Assembly (NCBI GenBank): GCA_029977045.1
Contig: JAPOLP010000027.1
Coordinates: forward strand, 1-16,875
Length of the DNA stretch: 16,875 nt
Origin: Planctomycetota bacterium
Lineage (GTDB): Bacteria; Planctomycetota; Planctomycetia; Planctomycetales; Planctomycetaceae
Direction of reading: 5' to 3'
In this document: positions 1 to 6,341 of the stretch, piece after piece
Numbering within the stretch: position 1 is the stretch's first letter
Layout: each line of letters opens with the position of its first letter
The notes under the pieces: generated by a model
What the model was told of the DNA's origin: nothing
Seen by the model: only the letters and a program-made list of their open reading frames with translations
The model's database searches: none
Program-made: the position numbers and the translations under genes

Positions 1-1547
1 ACGCGGCTGCAAGTAGGCCGGATCAAGCTCTGCGCCGCTCCGGCAGCAAAGCACAACCGACGTCGAACTCACAGGTTGCCGGAACGGCGCAGAGCTTGGT
101 CCGGCCTACGAAAAGGGGCACCGATGCCGTCTTCCTCACTCGGTTTCTGGGAGACGCAGACTGTGCTGTTGCCAACGAAGCGGCACGGGCGATCTACGAG
201 ATGATTGTCCGGTACGGAGTTGCTGAAGACAGCGTGCTTCGAGGGGAAGTCGAGCAACTTGCTGCGACTTTGCCAGGGACCAACAACACGGACGAAGTCT
301 TCGTTCGCCGGGCAGTCGGTGCAGCGTATCTGCTGGGTCGGGCACAAGACGCTGAGCGAGTCGCGAGGTTCGCTGCTCGTTCGGATATTCCGACGGCACT
401 GCGACTGGAAGCTCTCGACGCAGTCAGTCGCTGGTCAAACCCGCCGCTGCTGGATCGCGTCGATGGACGGCGACGCAAGGAAGACGTCGCTCGTCAGACG
501 CCGCCAGCGGAAGCGGTCGCGGCTGTCACGGGATTGTTCGGCGAAGAGAACTCGACGATTCGAGCCGCCGCCTTGAAGACGGCTCGCAGCCTGCGCGTGC
601 GATTGTCTGACGAGGCTCTCGCCGATCTGGCTGGCATCGTCGCTCAGGCGGGAGTGAACTCGGAGTTGCGGCTTGAAGCGCTGGATACTCTGAAGGCTCA
701 GTCGTACCGCGAACTTGACGGCGTGATTGAACGCGGCCTAGACGCCGACGATGTTGCAGTGAGAAAGCGGGCGCTGGAGCTGCTGAAAGGTCAGCCGCAG
801 CGGGCGCTGGTGGCGATCGGCAGAGTGCTTGACGAGTCTTCGTACGTCAGCGAACTGCAGCACGCGATTACGTTTCTGGCGACGTTGCAGACGGAAGCCG
901 CCAATGCGCGTCTGGCGGCGGAGTTCGGGAGGCTCGTTGCCGGCGAGGCGACTCCCGGAACTGAGCTGGAGCTGGTCGAAGCGGCTCGTTCCCGTGCTGA
1001 GTCGCAGCCGGAACTGGCGACGGCACTGGCCGCCTTTGACGTGGCTCGCGTCGCAGCGTCGGAGGCCGATCCGCTGGCCGAGTGGTCGGAATGCCTGACC
1101 GGGGGCGATGCCGAGGCCGGTCGAGAGACGTTTATGACTCACCTGACCGCCGCCTGCATTCGGTGTCACCGGGTCGGAACGACGGGCAGTACTGTCGGGC
1201 CGAATCTGGAAAGCGTCGGGCTGCAGCGGGATCGGAAGCATCTGCTGCAGGCAATGATTTCGCCGAGTGCGGATATCGAAGAGAAGTACCGGACTCAGAC
1301 GCTGGTGCTGAATTCCGGGAAGATCATTCAGGGTCTTCCGCTGCGGCGGACGGAAAAGGTGACCGTGCTGGCGAATGCCGAGGGCAAGGAGGTCGAGGTT
1401 CCGAACAGCGAGATCGATGAGGCCTTCGAGCAGAAGACGTCAATCATGCCGGAGATGACGAAAACACTGTCTCGCCGTGAAGTCCGGGACGTCGTTGCCT
1501 GGCTGGCGACGCTGCGGAAGCCTCTGCCCAGGGCAACCGATAAGTAG
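1..1547 (+). CDS. PVC-type heme-binding HEAT-repeat protein, 3' part (5' end outside window)
   Basis: The frame is open from base 3 to the TAG at 1545-1547, so the gene probably begins upstream of the window; a TTG at 96 is not a convincing start. Residues encoded from about 120 to 1080 are Ala/Leu/Arg-rich helical repeats of HEAT type, including an 'FLGDAD..VANEAARAIYE' block typical of large planctomycete/verrucomicrobial proteins with an N-terminal sugar-dehydrogenase-like propeller, HEAT repeats and a C-terminal cytochrome. A c-type heme site CIRCH lies at 1155-1169, followed by GPNLESVG, LLQAMISPS and a late SIMPEM whose Met may be the distal heme ligand. This matches the PVC heme-binding domain family. 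The protein is probably exported and involved in electron transfer; its substrate is unknown. The inverted repeat at 13-109 lies in this frame. The heme domain call is strong; the upstream extent is inferred. Confidence 0.85.
   Translation, partial: AAASRPDQALRRSGSKAQPTSNSQVAGTAQSLVRPTKRGTDAVFLTRFLGDADCAVANEAARAIYEMIVRYGVAEDSVLRGEVEQLAATLPGTNNTDEVFVRRAVGAAYLLGRAQDAERVARFAARSDIPTALRLEALDAVSRWSNPPLLDRVDGRRRKEDVARQTPPAEAVAAVTGLFGEENSTIRAAALKTARSLRVRLSDEALADLAGIVAQAGVNSELRLEALDTLKAQSYRELDGVIERGLDADDVAVRKRALELLKGQPQRALVAIGRVLDESSYVSELQHAITFLATLQTEAANARLAAEFGRLVAGEATPGTELELVEAARSRAESQPELATALAAFDVARVAASEADPLAEWSECLTGGDAEAGRETFMTHLTAACIRCHRVGTTGSTVGPNLESVGLQRDRKHLLQAMISPSADIEEKYRTQTLVLNSGKIIQGLPLRRTEKVTVLANAEGKEVEVPNSEIDEAFEQKTSIMPEMTKTLSRREVRDVVAWLATLRKPLPRATDK
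13..109. repeat. 97-bp near-perfect inverted repeat (palindromic element)
   Basis: Bases 13-45 and 77-109 are reverse complements at 31 of 33 positions, with a 31-base loop (46-76). The arms begin GTAGGCCGG and end CCGGCCTAC. One mismatch would be a G:U pair in RNA (T23), the other is near C38. No second copy was seen in this window. The size, the G+C-rich hairpin and the sharp ends resemble dispersed palindromic elements of the REP or MITE kind. That it is a mobile or multicopy element is an inference that needs the rest of the genome. The frame of the heme protein gene stays open through it. Confidence 0.85.
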
Positions 1548-1753
1548 TTGAGAATCGAAAGGCCCTGTCGACGCGCTGCACTCGACCACAGCCACCCAGC
1601 CCGGCGCCTCGCTCCAGCTCCGGCCACCCGAGCGAATCTCTACCCGAGAATCGCGACGCCCGCAGTTTTCAGCCGATTTTCACCGCAGATCTGACTGGGG
1701 AACAGTGGCTGGAAATCATTGAGGCAGCTCGCCATACTCCCCGGCTTCTGTGA

Positions 1754-1778
1754 GCCCGCTCTGGAGCGGGCCTTTTTT
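1754..1778 (+). terminator. Rho-independent terminator upstream of rpmI
   Basis: A perfect 7-bp G+C-rich stem (GCCCGCT at 1754-1760 with AGCGGGC at 1765-1771) closed by a CTGG loop is followed by six T residues at 1773-1778. It lies 206 bases after the heme protein stop and 167 bases before rpmI. It could end the upstream transcript or act as an attenuator in a long rpmI leader. Confidence 0.78.
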
Positions 1779-1837
1779 GTTCAGCGCCACGAGGGCGGCT
1801 CAGGATTCTTCCGCCGTCGCCGACCTTCGGGCATCAG

Positions 1838-1891
1838 ACCTCGGTTTCGAGGTGGCTGAACATCTTCGTGATACCGGCTGTTTCCGGTGTC
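1838..1891 (+). promoter_or_regulatory. Two stem-loops in the rpmI-rplT leader, candidate ribosomal-protein autoregulatory site
   Basis: Stem 1 is ACCTCG (1838-1843) with CGAGGT (1848-1853), loop GTTT, perfect. Stem 2 is GATACCGG (1870-1877) with CCGGTGTC (1884-1891), eight pairs including one G:U, loop of six. They end 54 bases before the rpmI ATG. L20 is known to repress its own operon by binding leader RNA in Escherichia coli and Bacillus subtilis. A similar role here is inferred from position only; the sequence was not matched to a known L20-leader family. Confidence 0.3.
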
Positions 1892-1945
1892 CCCGCGACT
1901 TTTCAGCCGCGGATTCCCAGTCAACAAAGAACGGTGGTGGAGCAA

Positions 1946-2146
1946 ATGCCAAAAGCAAAGACTCACAAGGGCATGAAGAAACGCTTCAAGGTCACTGCCT
2001 CGGGCAAGGCGACCAAACGAAGTGCGTTTCGTGGTCACATCCTCAGCAAGAAGAACGGAAAGAGGAAGCGGCACCTGCGTCACAACACGATCGTGACCGG
2101 AGCGGAAGCTCGCCACATCCTCGAAGGTCTGCGTCCCTGCTCGTAA
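1946..2146 (+). CDS. rpmI: 50S ribosomal protein L35
   Basis: A 66-residue basic protein beginning MPKAKTHKGMKKRFKVT, the hallmark L35 N-terminus, with the conserved GHILSKKNGKRKRHLR stretch in the middle. It is a structural component of the large ribosomal subunit. The start at 1946 is set by this N-terminus and the normal family length of about 64-67 residues; a Gly-rich purine stretch (GGTGGTGGAG, 1933-1942) precedes it. rplT follows after 66 bases, the usual rpmI-rplT pairing. infC, which commonly precedes rpmI, is not present in the nearly 2 kb visible upstream. Confidence 0.96.
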   Translation: MPKAKTHKGMKKRFKVTASGKATKRSAFRGHILSKKNGKRKRHLRHNTIVTGAEARHILEGLRPCS

Positions 2147-2212
2147 GCCGGCGACCGGACAAGCCCCTTTTCCTTCTTCCATCAAAGCCAACTAATCTGA
2201 GGATATTCAGCC

Positions 2213-2569
2213 ATGCGTGTTAAGTACGGTAAGGCGCGTCTCCGTGCCAAAAAGCGTCTGTTTCGGGAAGCCAAGGGTAATCGCGGCGGTCGTCGGAACC
2301 TGCTGCGAACGGTCAAGGAAACGATTCTGCGTTCGCGCGTGTTTGCGTTTCGTGACCGTCGCGTGCGGAAGCGTGAATTCCGCCGCCTGTGGATCACCCG
2401 TCTGAGCGCCGCCTGCCGGGCTCGCGGCCTGTCTTACTCGGCCTTCATCTACGGTCTGAAGCAGGCCAACCTGGAACTGAACCGCAAGACGCTCAGCGAG
2501 CTGGCGATTCACAACCCGGCGGTCTTCGACGAAATCTTCGCCATCGCCAAAGAGGCGGCAGCGGCGTAG
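2213..2569 (+). CDS. rplT: 50S ribosomal protein L20
   Basis: A 118-residue basic protein with the L20 pattern throughout: an Arg/Lys-rich N-terminal extension (RVKYGKARLRAKKRLFREAK), GNRGGRRN, YRDRR-like FRDRRVRKREFRRLW, then AACRARGLSYSAFIYGLK and LNRKTLSELA. L20 binds 23S rRNA and is needed early in large-subunit assembly; in several bacteria it also represses its own operon. GAGGA at 2199-2203 lies nine bases before the ATG. The gene is probably co-transcribed with rpmI and is followed by a strong terminator 66 bases downstream. Confidence 0.97.
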   Translation: MRVKYGKARLRAKKRLFREAKGNRGGRRNLLRTVKETILRSRVFAFRDRRVRKREFRRLWITRLSAACRARGLSYSAFIYGLKQANLELNRKTLSELAIHNPAVFDEIFAIAKEAAAA

Positions 2570-2635
2570 GTCGAGCGGGAAAGCGCGAAGGCCGGCCCGC
2601 GAGCCTTGCGGAATTGGCCCCTCTCCAATACTTAG

Positions 2636-2672
2636 ACTGCCCGCCGGACCCTTTGTTCGGCGGGCAGTTTTT
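2636..2672 (+). terminator. Rho-independent terminator between rplT and pheS
   Basis: A perfect 11-bp stem, ACTGCCCGCCG (2636-2646) with CGGCGGGCAGT (2658-2668), has an 11-base loop and a T run at 2668-2672. It ends only 28 bases before the pheS ATG, so it either closes the rpmI-rplT transcript or controls read-through into pheS. No Phe-rich leader peptide was recognised next to it. A possible weak promoter (TTGCGG at 2606, AATACT at 2627, 15-base spacer) lies just upstream but is not convincing. Confidence 0.88.
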
Positions 2673-2700
2673 GTTGCTGTTCAGAACCGGGAAGAGATCA

Positions 2701-3714
2701 ATGGACCACGCAGTCGCATTTCAGGAATACGAACAGGCGGCACTCGCGGCGATTGCGGCAGCGGGTGACGCCAACGCGCTGGAGCAGGTCCGGATCGAGT
2801 TTCTCGGCAAGAAAAAAGGCCGGTTGAAGGACCTGCAGTCGGTGATGGGCAAGGTCGCGCCCGAGGATCGACCGGTCGTCGGCAAGCAGTTCAACGAGGT
2901 CAAAGACAAGGTTTCAGAAGCGTTTGAGGCCCGGAAAACCGACCTCGACAAGCCACAGGCTGCAGCGGCGGGTCTCGATATTTCTCTGCCGGGCGTCGTG
3001 CCGCGTCTCGGGAAACGGCATCCGCTGACACAGACGATGGAAGACTTCAAGGACATCATCGGGCGGATGGGCTTTACCGTCGCTGATGGGCCGGAGATCG
3101 AAGATGAGCATCACAACTTTGTCGCTCTGAACATCCCCGAGGACCACCCGGCTCGCGACCCGCTCGACAACTTCTATCTCTCGGCGGCGGCCTACGCGAA
3201 CGGGCAGCTTCCCGAGCGGTTGCACCTGCTTCGCAGTCAGACGTCGACGGTGCAGATTCGCGTGATGGAGCAGACGAAGCCGCCGATCCGGATCGTCTCG
3301 CTGGGCCGCGTCTACCGACCCGACACGATCGACGCGACTCACTCGTGCATGTTCCACCAGATGGAAGGCCTGATGGTCGGCGAGGGCGTCACAATGGCGC
3401 AGCTCAAAACCGTGCTGCGTCTGTTCGCGACAACCTATCTTGGGCAGAATGTCCGAATTCGCTTTCGTCCCTCGTTCTTCCCGTTTACCGAGCCGTCGGT
3501 CGAAGTGGACATGAGCTGGGGTGACGACTGGCTGGAGATCGGCGGCGCAGGCATGGTCGATCCGAACGTCCTGCGAGCAGTCGGGGACGATCCGGACGAG
3601 GTCAGCGGCTTCGCGTTCGGCCTCGGAATTGAGCGTTTCTGCATGAGACGCCACCACGTGACGGACATTCGCCGCTTCTACGAGAACGACGTCCGCTTCC
3701 TTGCCCAGTTTTAA
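2701..3714 (+). CDS. pheS: Phenylalanyl-tRNA synthetase alpha subunit
   Basis: A 337-residue class II aminoacyl-tRNA synthetase subunit that, with PheT, charges tRNA-Phe with phenylalanine in the cytoplasm. Residues 1-90 form the helical N-terminal arm (EFLGKKKGRLKDL at about 33-45). The catalytic core follows: DFKDIIGRMGF (115-125), motif 2 GRVYRPD...HSCMFHQMEGL (202-224), FRPSFFPFTEPSVEVD (255-270), the motif-3 region GFAFGLGIERF (303-313), and the terminal TDIRRFYENDVRFLAQF. The start at 2701 fits the family length and has GGGAAGAG at 2689-2696; a longer in-frame extension would run back through the terminator and out of rplT. Compared with my memory of the E. coli protein there are about 12 extra residues at 161-176. 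pheT does not follow. Confidence 0.96.
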   Translation: MDHAVAFQEYEQAALAAIAAAGDANALEQVRIEFLGKKKGRLKDLQSVMGKVAPEDRPVVGKQFNEVKDKVSEAFEARKTDLDKPQAAAAGLDISLPGVVPRLGKRHPLTQTMEDFKDIIGRMGFTVADGPEIEDEHHNFVALNIPEDHPARDPLDNFYLSAAAYANGQLPERLHLLRSQTSTVQIRVMEQTKPPIRIVSLGRVYRPDTIDATHSCMFHQMEGLMVGEGVTMAQLKTVLRLFATTYLGQNVRIRFRPSFFPFTEPSVEVDMSWGDDWLEIGGAGMVDPNVLRAVGDDPDEVSGFAFGLGIERFCMRRHHVTDIRRFYENDVRFLAQF

Positions 3715-3750
3715 ACGGGCGGACCTGTCTGAAATCCCGCCAGTCCGCGA

Positions 3751-3779
3751 AGGATGGGGAAATTCACCCACCCCATCCT
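3751..3779 (+). terminator. Stem-loop downstream of pheS, possible terminator without T run
   Basis: AGGATGGGG (3751-3759) pairs perfectly with CCCCATCCT (3771-3779) around an 11-base loop, 36 bases after the pheS stop. No T run follows, so it is not a classic Rho-independent terminator; it may stabilise the transcript end. Confidence 0.4.
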
Positions 3780-4028
3780 GCACAGTCTTCCCAGGCTCTC
3801 GCTGGCTGCACGATTTTCAGGCCGCAGTGCGAATTTGCTCATGTGAATCGCGTTAAAAGCCGCGGTTCCGCTTCAACTCGCACAATCGGAATAACCGATA
3901 CAGCTTAAACCACGGCGGCGTGAGTGCGCGGATCATTCTATGAATCCGGCCCTGCAGTCACTGTCGCGGTGGAAAGGACACCGTTCGCGAAGTCGCGAGC
4001 ACTCCGAGTAGCAGCAGCATTGGACGCT

Positions 4029-4033
4029 GAGGG
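4029..4033 (+). promoter_or_regulatory. Ribosome-binding site of the secretin gene
   Basis: GAGGG lies five bases before the ATG at 4039. The alternative in-frame ATG at 4132, which would give a shorter signal peptide, has no comparable site, so this supports the upstream start. Confidence 0.55.
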
Positions 4034-4038
4034 CTCTC

Positions 4039-6273
4039 ATGAGACTCGAAAGAAGTCATGCCTGGACCGGCCCCCCCGATTCAGGCGCGCCTTTGGACAG
4101 CAATCAGGACAGCAGGCCGACGGTGCATCGCATGCCGCCGCTGAACTGCTGCCGTTTTCGCTGCCTGGCAGCCGTGGGACTGCTGGCGATCGTTGCCAGC
4201 GTGGGAACACCTTCTGCGTTGAAGGCACAGGGAGGCGGAAATGGCATTCAGCTCGTGCAGAGCCGCAGCCAGCGAGTGACCGCTAAGGATTCGAAGCCAC
4301 AGGCGCCGTTGCCGTACGAAATCTCGAAGATGCCGGATGTCCAGGAAGACATGGAGATCATCCACCGGCGCAGTCAGTTGATCGTCGCTCGAAACCCGGT
4401 TTCCCGAATTGCCATCGCCGACCCCAACATTATTGACGTCGTTCAGTACAGCCCGAACGAATTCAGTGTCATCGGTCTGGCAATGGGCACGACAACTCTG
4501 ACGCTCTGGTTTGACAACAGTCGAGAGCCTCTGATTTACCTGGTCGAAGTGATTCCCGATCCCACCTGGGAAGACCGTCTGCGTACCGACTTTGGCAAGC
4601 TGGAAAAGCAGCTGCGGATTCTGTTCCCCAACAGTAAGGTCTATTTGATCCCTCTGCAGCAGCGGCTGATCGTCAAGGGGCAGGCTCGTGACAACGAAGA
4701 CGCCGCCCGCATTCTGCAGATTGTCCGCTCGGCCTACTTCATGGAGTTCGGTGCGTACGGAGCGTTTGGTGCCGGCTACGGTGCCGGCTACGGCGGCGGG
4801 TACGGCGGTGGCTATGGCGGCGGACGAGGGGGGGTTGGCAACGACGACAACAAAGGCGGGGACGACGCTGACGACGACGATGACTTCATCGTCAACCTGC
4901 TGGAAGTCCCCGGCAATCATCAGATCATGCTGCATGTCAAAATTGCCGAGATCACTCGATCGCAGCTACGGCAGTTCAATCTCGATCTGGCCGGCACGAT
5001 TAATGACAAGCTCAACCTGCAGACAATGCTGGGCGGAGCCGGTGGCGTTTTTACGGGAATGCTGGAAGGCGGCGAGCTGGACGTGATGCTCAACTGGATT
5101 GCCGGCAACCGCACATCGCGAATTCTGGCAGCGCCGACCTTGACTGTTCTTAGCGGTCATACGGCAAGCTTTCTCTCTGGCGGCGAGTTCCCCGTTCCGA
5201 CCATTGTGGGAGTCGGTGGTGCTCAGGGAACGACAACTTCGTTCCGCGGATTCGGAACGTCACTCCTGGTCCGGCCGGAAGTCATCGACAAAGACTTGAT
5301 CAAGATGAATATCACTCCGGAATACAGTCAGATTTCCGGAACCGGTGGTGGCGGAGGGGGAGTCCCTTCGCTGAATTCCCGTCGTGTCAGCACGACGGTG
5401 CAGCTGCGGGAGGGCCAGACTATTGTCCTCGCCGGCCTGTACGGCAGCACGATGAATCAGGAAATCAATCGGATTCCATATCTCGGCGAACTGCCGATCA
5501 TTGGACCGATTCTGTTCAACGCCAAGAAGGCTGACCAGGGCGGCAATGAGCTGCTGATTATGGTGACGCCTGAACTGGTGAGACCAATGGAGCCTGATGA
5601 AGTTCCGCCGTTGCCGGGCTTCTACATGACGCCTCCGAACGACATCGAGCTTTACCAGTATGCGAAGTCCGAAGGCTATCCGGATCAGGGCGTCTATCAG
5701 CTCAGTCCGTATGGTTGGGGACCAGGTTACGCGGAAGAGATCGGCTATCGACCGTTCAATCCGGCCTCGTACGGCAGCCCGGCTCCGCTGGCGACCGGTG
5801 GATTCCAGATGCCAATGGGCGGGATGAATTATCCGCAGCAGCCATCAGCAGTTTATCCGGGGCCGCCGATGCCACAGGCTGGGGCGGGAATGCCAGGCAG
5901 TGTTGCTCCAGGTTACGGCCAGCCACCGGCAGGTGCCGCACCCGGTTACGGAACACCGCCCGGCGGCCTGTTTCCACAACAGGTTCCCACGGGAATTCAG
6001 CCGCAGCCTGATCCTGCGATGAATGGAGCAGCTCCCGTTCAACAGATGGGGGCCATCCAGCAGGTTGGCTATCAGGAGCCGCAGTCGGACAGCGGAATGT
6101 TTGGCTGGATGCGAGGCCGCGGAAATTCGTCGCCACAGCAGAACACAAACCCGGCGATGCTGAGTACCAACGCGACGAGCCCGAGCCTTCAAAACGGAAT
6201 TGACGGTCGCCTGAATGGAAACGGGCGAGCAGCACAGCAACGTCCCGCGGCACGTCGCGGACTCTACCAGTAA
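4039..6273 (+). CDS. Secretin of the pilus-assembly / type II-III secretion superfamily (CpaC/RcpA-like)
   Basis: A 744-residue outer-membrane channel protein. Residues 42-64 form a signal-peptide core (CLAAVGLLAIVASVG...ALKAQ) after an unusually long N-terminal region; the ATG at 4132 is an alternative start. Residues 103-172 match the pilus-assembly N-terminal domain (MEIIHRRSQLIVARNPVSRI, then IADPNIIDV). Residues 180-236 look like a secretin N1/BON-like domain (LFPNSKVYLIPLQQRLIVKG). A Gly/Tyr repeat (237-265) and an Asp cluster (268-281) follow. The secretin domain is at about 290-515, with LNWIAGNRTSRILAAPTLTV, GGEFPVPTI, RVSTTVQLREGQTIVLAGL and PYLGELPIIGPILF near its end. Residues 520-744 are a Pro/Gly/Gln-rich tail with PGYG repeats. 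Secretins form gated multimers for pilus or protein export. The lipoprotein 68 bases downstream is the likely partner; no ATPase or inner-membrane secretion gene is visible. Confidence 0.92.
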   Translation: MRLERSHAWTGPPDSGAPLDSNQDSRPTVHRMPPLNCCRFRCLAAVGLLAIVASVGTPSALKAQGGGNGIQLVQSRSQRVTAKDSKPQAPLPYEISKMPDVQEDMEIIHRRSQLIVARNPVSRIAIADPNIIDVVQYSPNEFSVIGLAMGTTTLTLWFDNSREPLIYLVEVIPDPTWEDRLRTDFGKLEKQLRILFPNSKVYLIPLQQRLIVKGQARDNEDAARILQIVRSAYFMEFGAYGAFGAGYGAGYGGGYGGGYGGGRGGVGNDDNKGGDDADDDDDFIVNLLEVPGNHQIMLHVKIAEITRSQLRQFNLDLAGTINDKLNLQTMLGGAGGVFTGMLEGGELDVMLNWIAGNRTSRILAAPTLTVLSGHTASFLSGGEFPVPTIVGVGGAQGTTTSFRGFGTSLLVRPEVIDKDLIKMNITPEYSQISGTGGGGGGVPSLNSRRVSTTVQLREGQTIVLAGLYGSTMNQEINRIPYLGELPIIGPILFNAKKADQGGNELLIMVTPELVRPMEPDEVPPLPGFYMTPPNDIELYQYAKSEGYPDQGVYQLSPYGWGPGYAEEIGYRPFNPASYGSPAPLATGGFQMPMGGMNYPQQPSAVYPGPPMPQAGAGMPGSVAPGYGQPPAGAAPGYGTPPGGLFPQQVPTGIQPQPDPAMNGAAPVQQMGAIQQVGYQEPQSDSGMFGWMRGRGNSSPQQNTNPAMLSTNATSPSLQNGIDGRLNGNGRAAQQRPAARRGLYQ
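4747..4833 (+). repeat. Gly/Tyr-coding tandem repeat inside the secretin gene
   Basis: Short imperfect repeats of GGCTACGGTGCC / TACGGCGGTGGC type encode a run of GAGYGAGYGGGYGGG-like residues (237-265), directly followed by an acidic stretch ending in five Asp. It sits between the N-domains and the secretin barrel domain, a place where linkers vary in this family. Such repeats can change length by slippage. Confidence 0.75.
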
Positions 6274-6330
6274 CGACAACCGGAACTCTGGCCACTGGCC
6301 GGCAGGCGGTTTTGACCAGACAGCAGAGAC

Positions 6331-6337
6331 AGGGAAG
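6331..6337 (+). promoter_or_regulatory. Ribosome-binding site of the lipoprotein gene
   Basis: AGGGAAG lies four bases before the ATG at 6342. It favours that start over the in-frame TTG at 6312 and places the signal peptide directly at the N-terminus. Confidence 0.65.
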
Positions 6338-6341
6338 TCCG

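Larger units (their letters stand above)
1548..1945. other. 398-bp intergenic region with a terminator and the rpmI leader
   Basis: No convincing gene is seen between the heme protein stop and the rpmI start. The first 200 bases show nothing I recognise. A Rho-independent terminator stands at 1754-1778, and the 167 bases after it hold two small stem-loops just upstream of rpmI (1838-1853 and 1870-1891). The rpmI promoter must lie here or further upstream if this is the operon start; no convincing -35/-10 pair was found. An upstream in-frame extension of L35 to 1868 is possible on paper but has no homology support. Confidence 0.6.
3715..4038. other. 324-bp intergenic region, pheS to secretin gene
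   Basis: No gene is seen. Close behind pheS are two inverted repeats (GCGGAC 3719-3724 with GTCCGC 3743-3748; AGGATGGGG 3751-3759 with CCCCATCCT 3771-3779). Further on, ATCGG (3885-3889) and CCGAT (3895-3899) make a small palindrome in an A+T-richer stretch that could be near the secretin promoter, but no good -35/-10 pair could be assigned. The last bases hold the secretin ribosome-binding site. Confidence 0.6.

Noticed and set aside
1868..1945. N-terminal extension of L35 by 26 residues from an upstream start at 1868
   Set aside because: The L35 family begins at MPKAKTHKG, the extension has no homology, and it would be translated through the leader stem-loops.
2389..2700. Long in-frame extension of pheS overlapping rplT
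   Set aside because: It would be read inside rplT in another frame and across the terminator; the family N-terminus and a ribosome-binding site both point to 2701.
2914..3783. 289-codon minus-strand frame opposite pheS
   Set aside because: It mirrors a conserved gene in a high-G+C genome and shows no recognisable domain.
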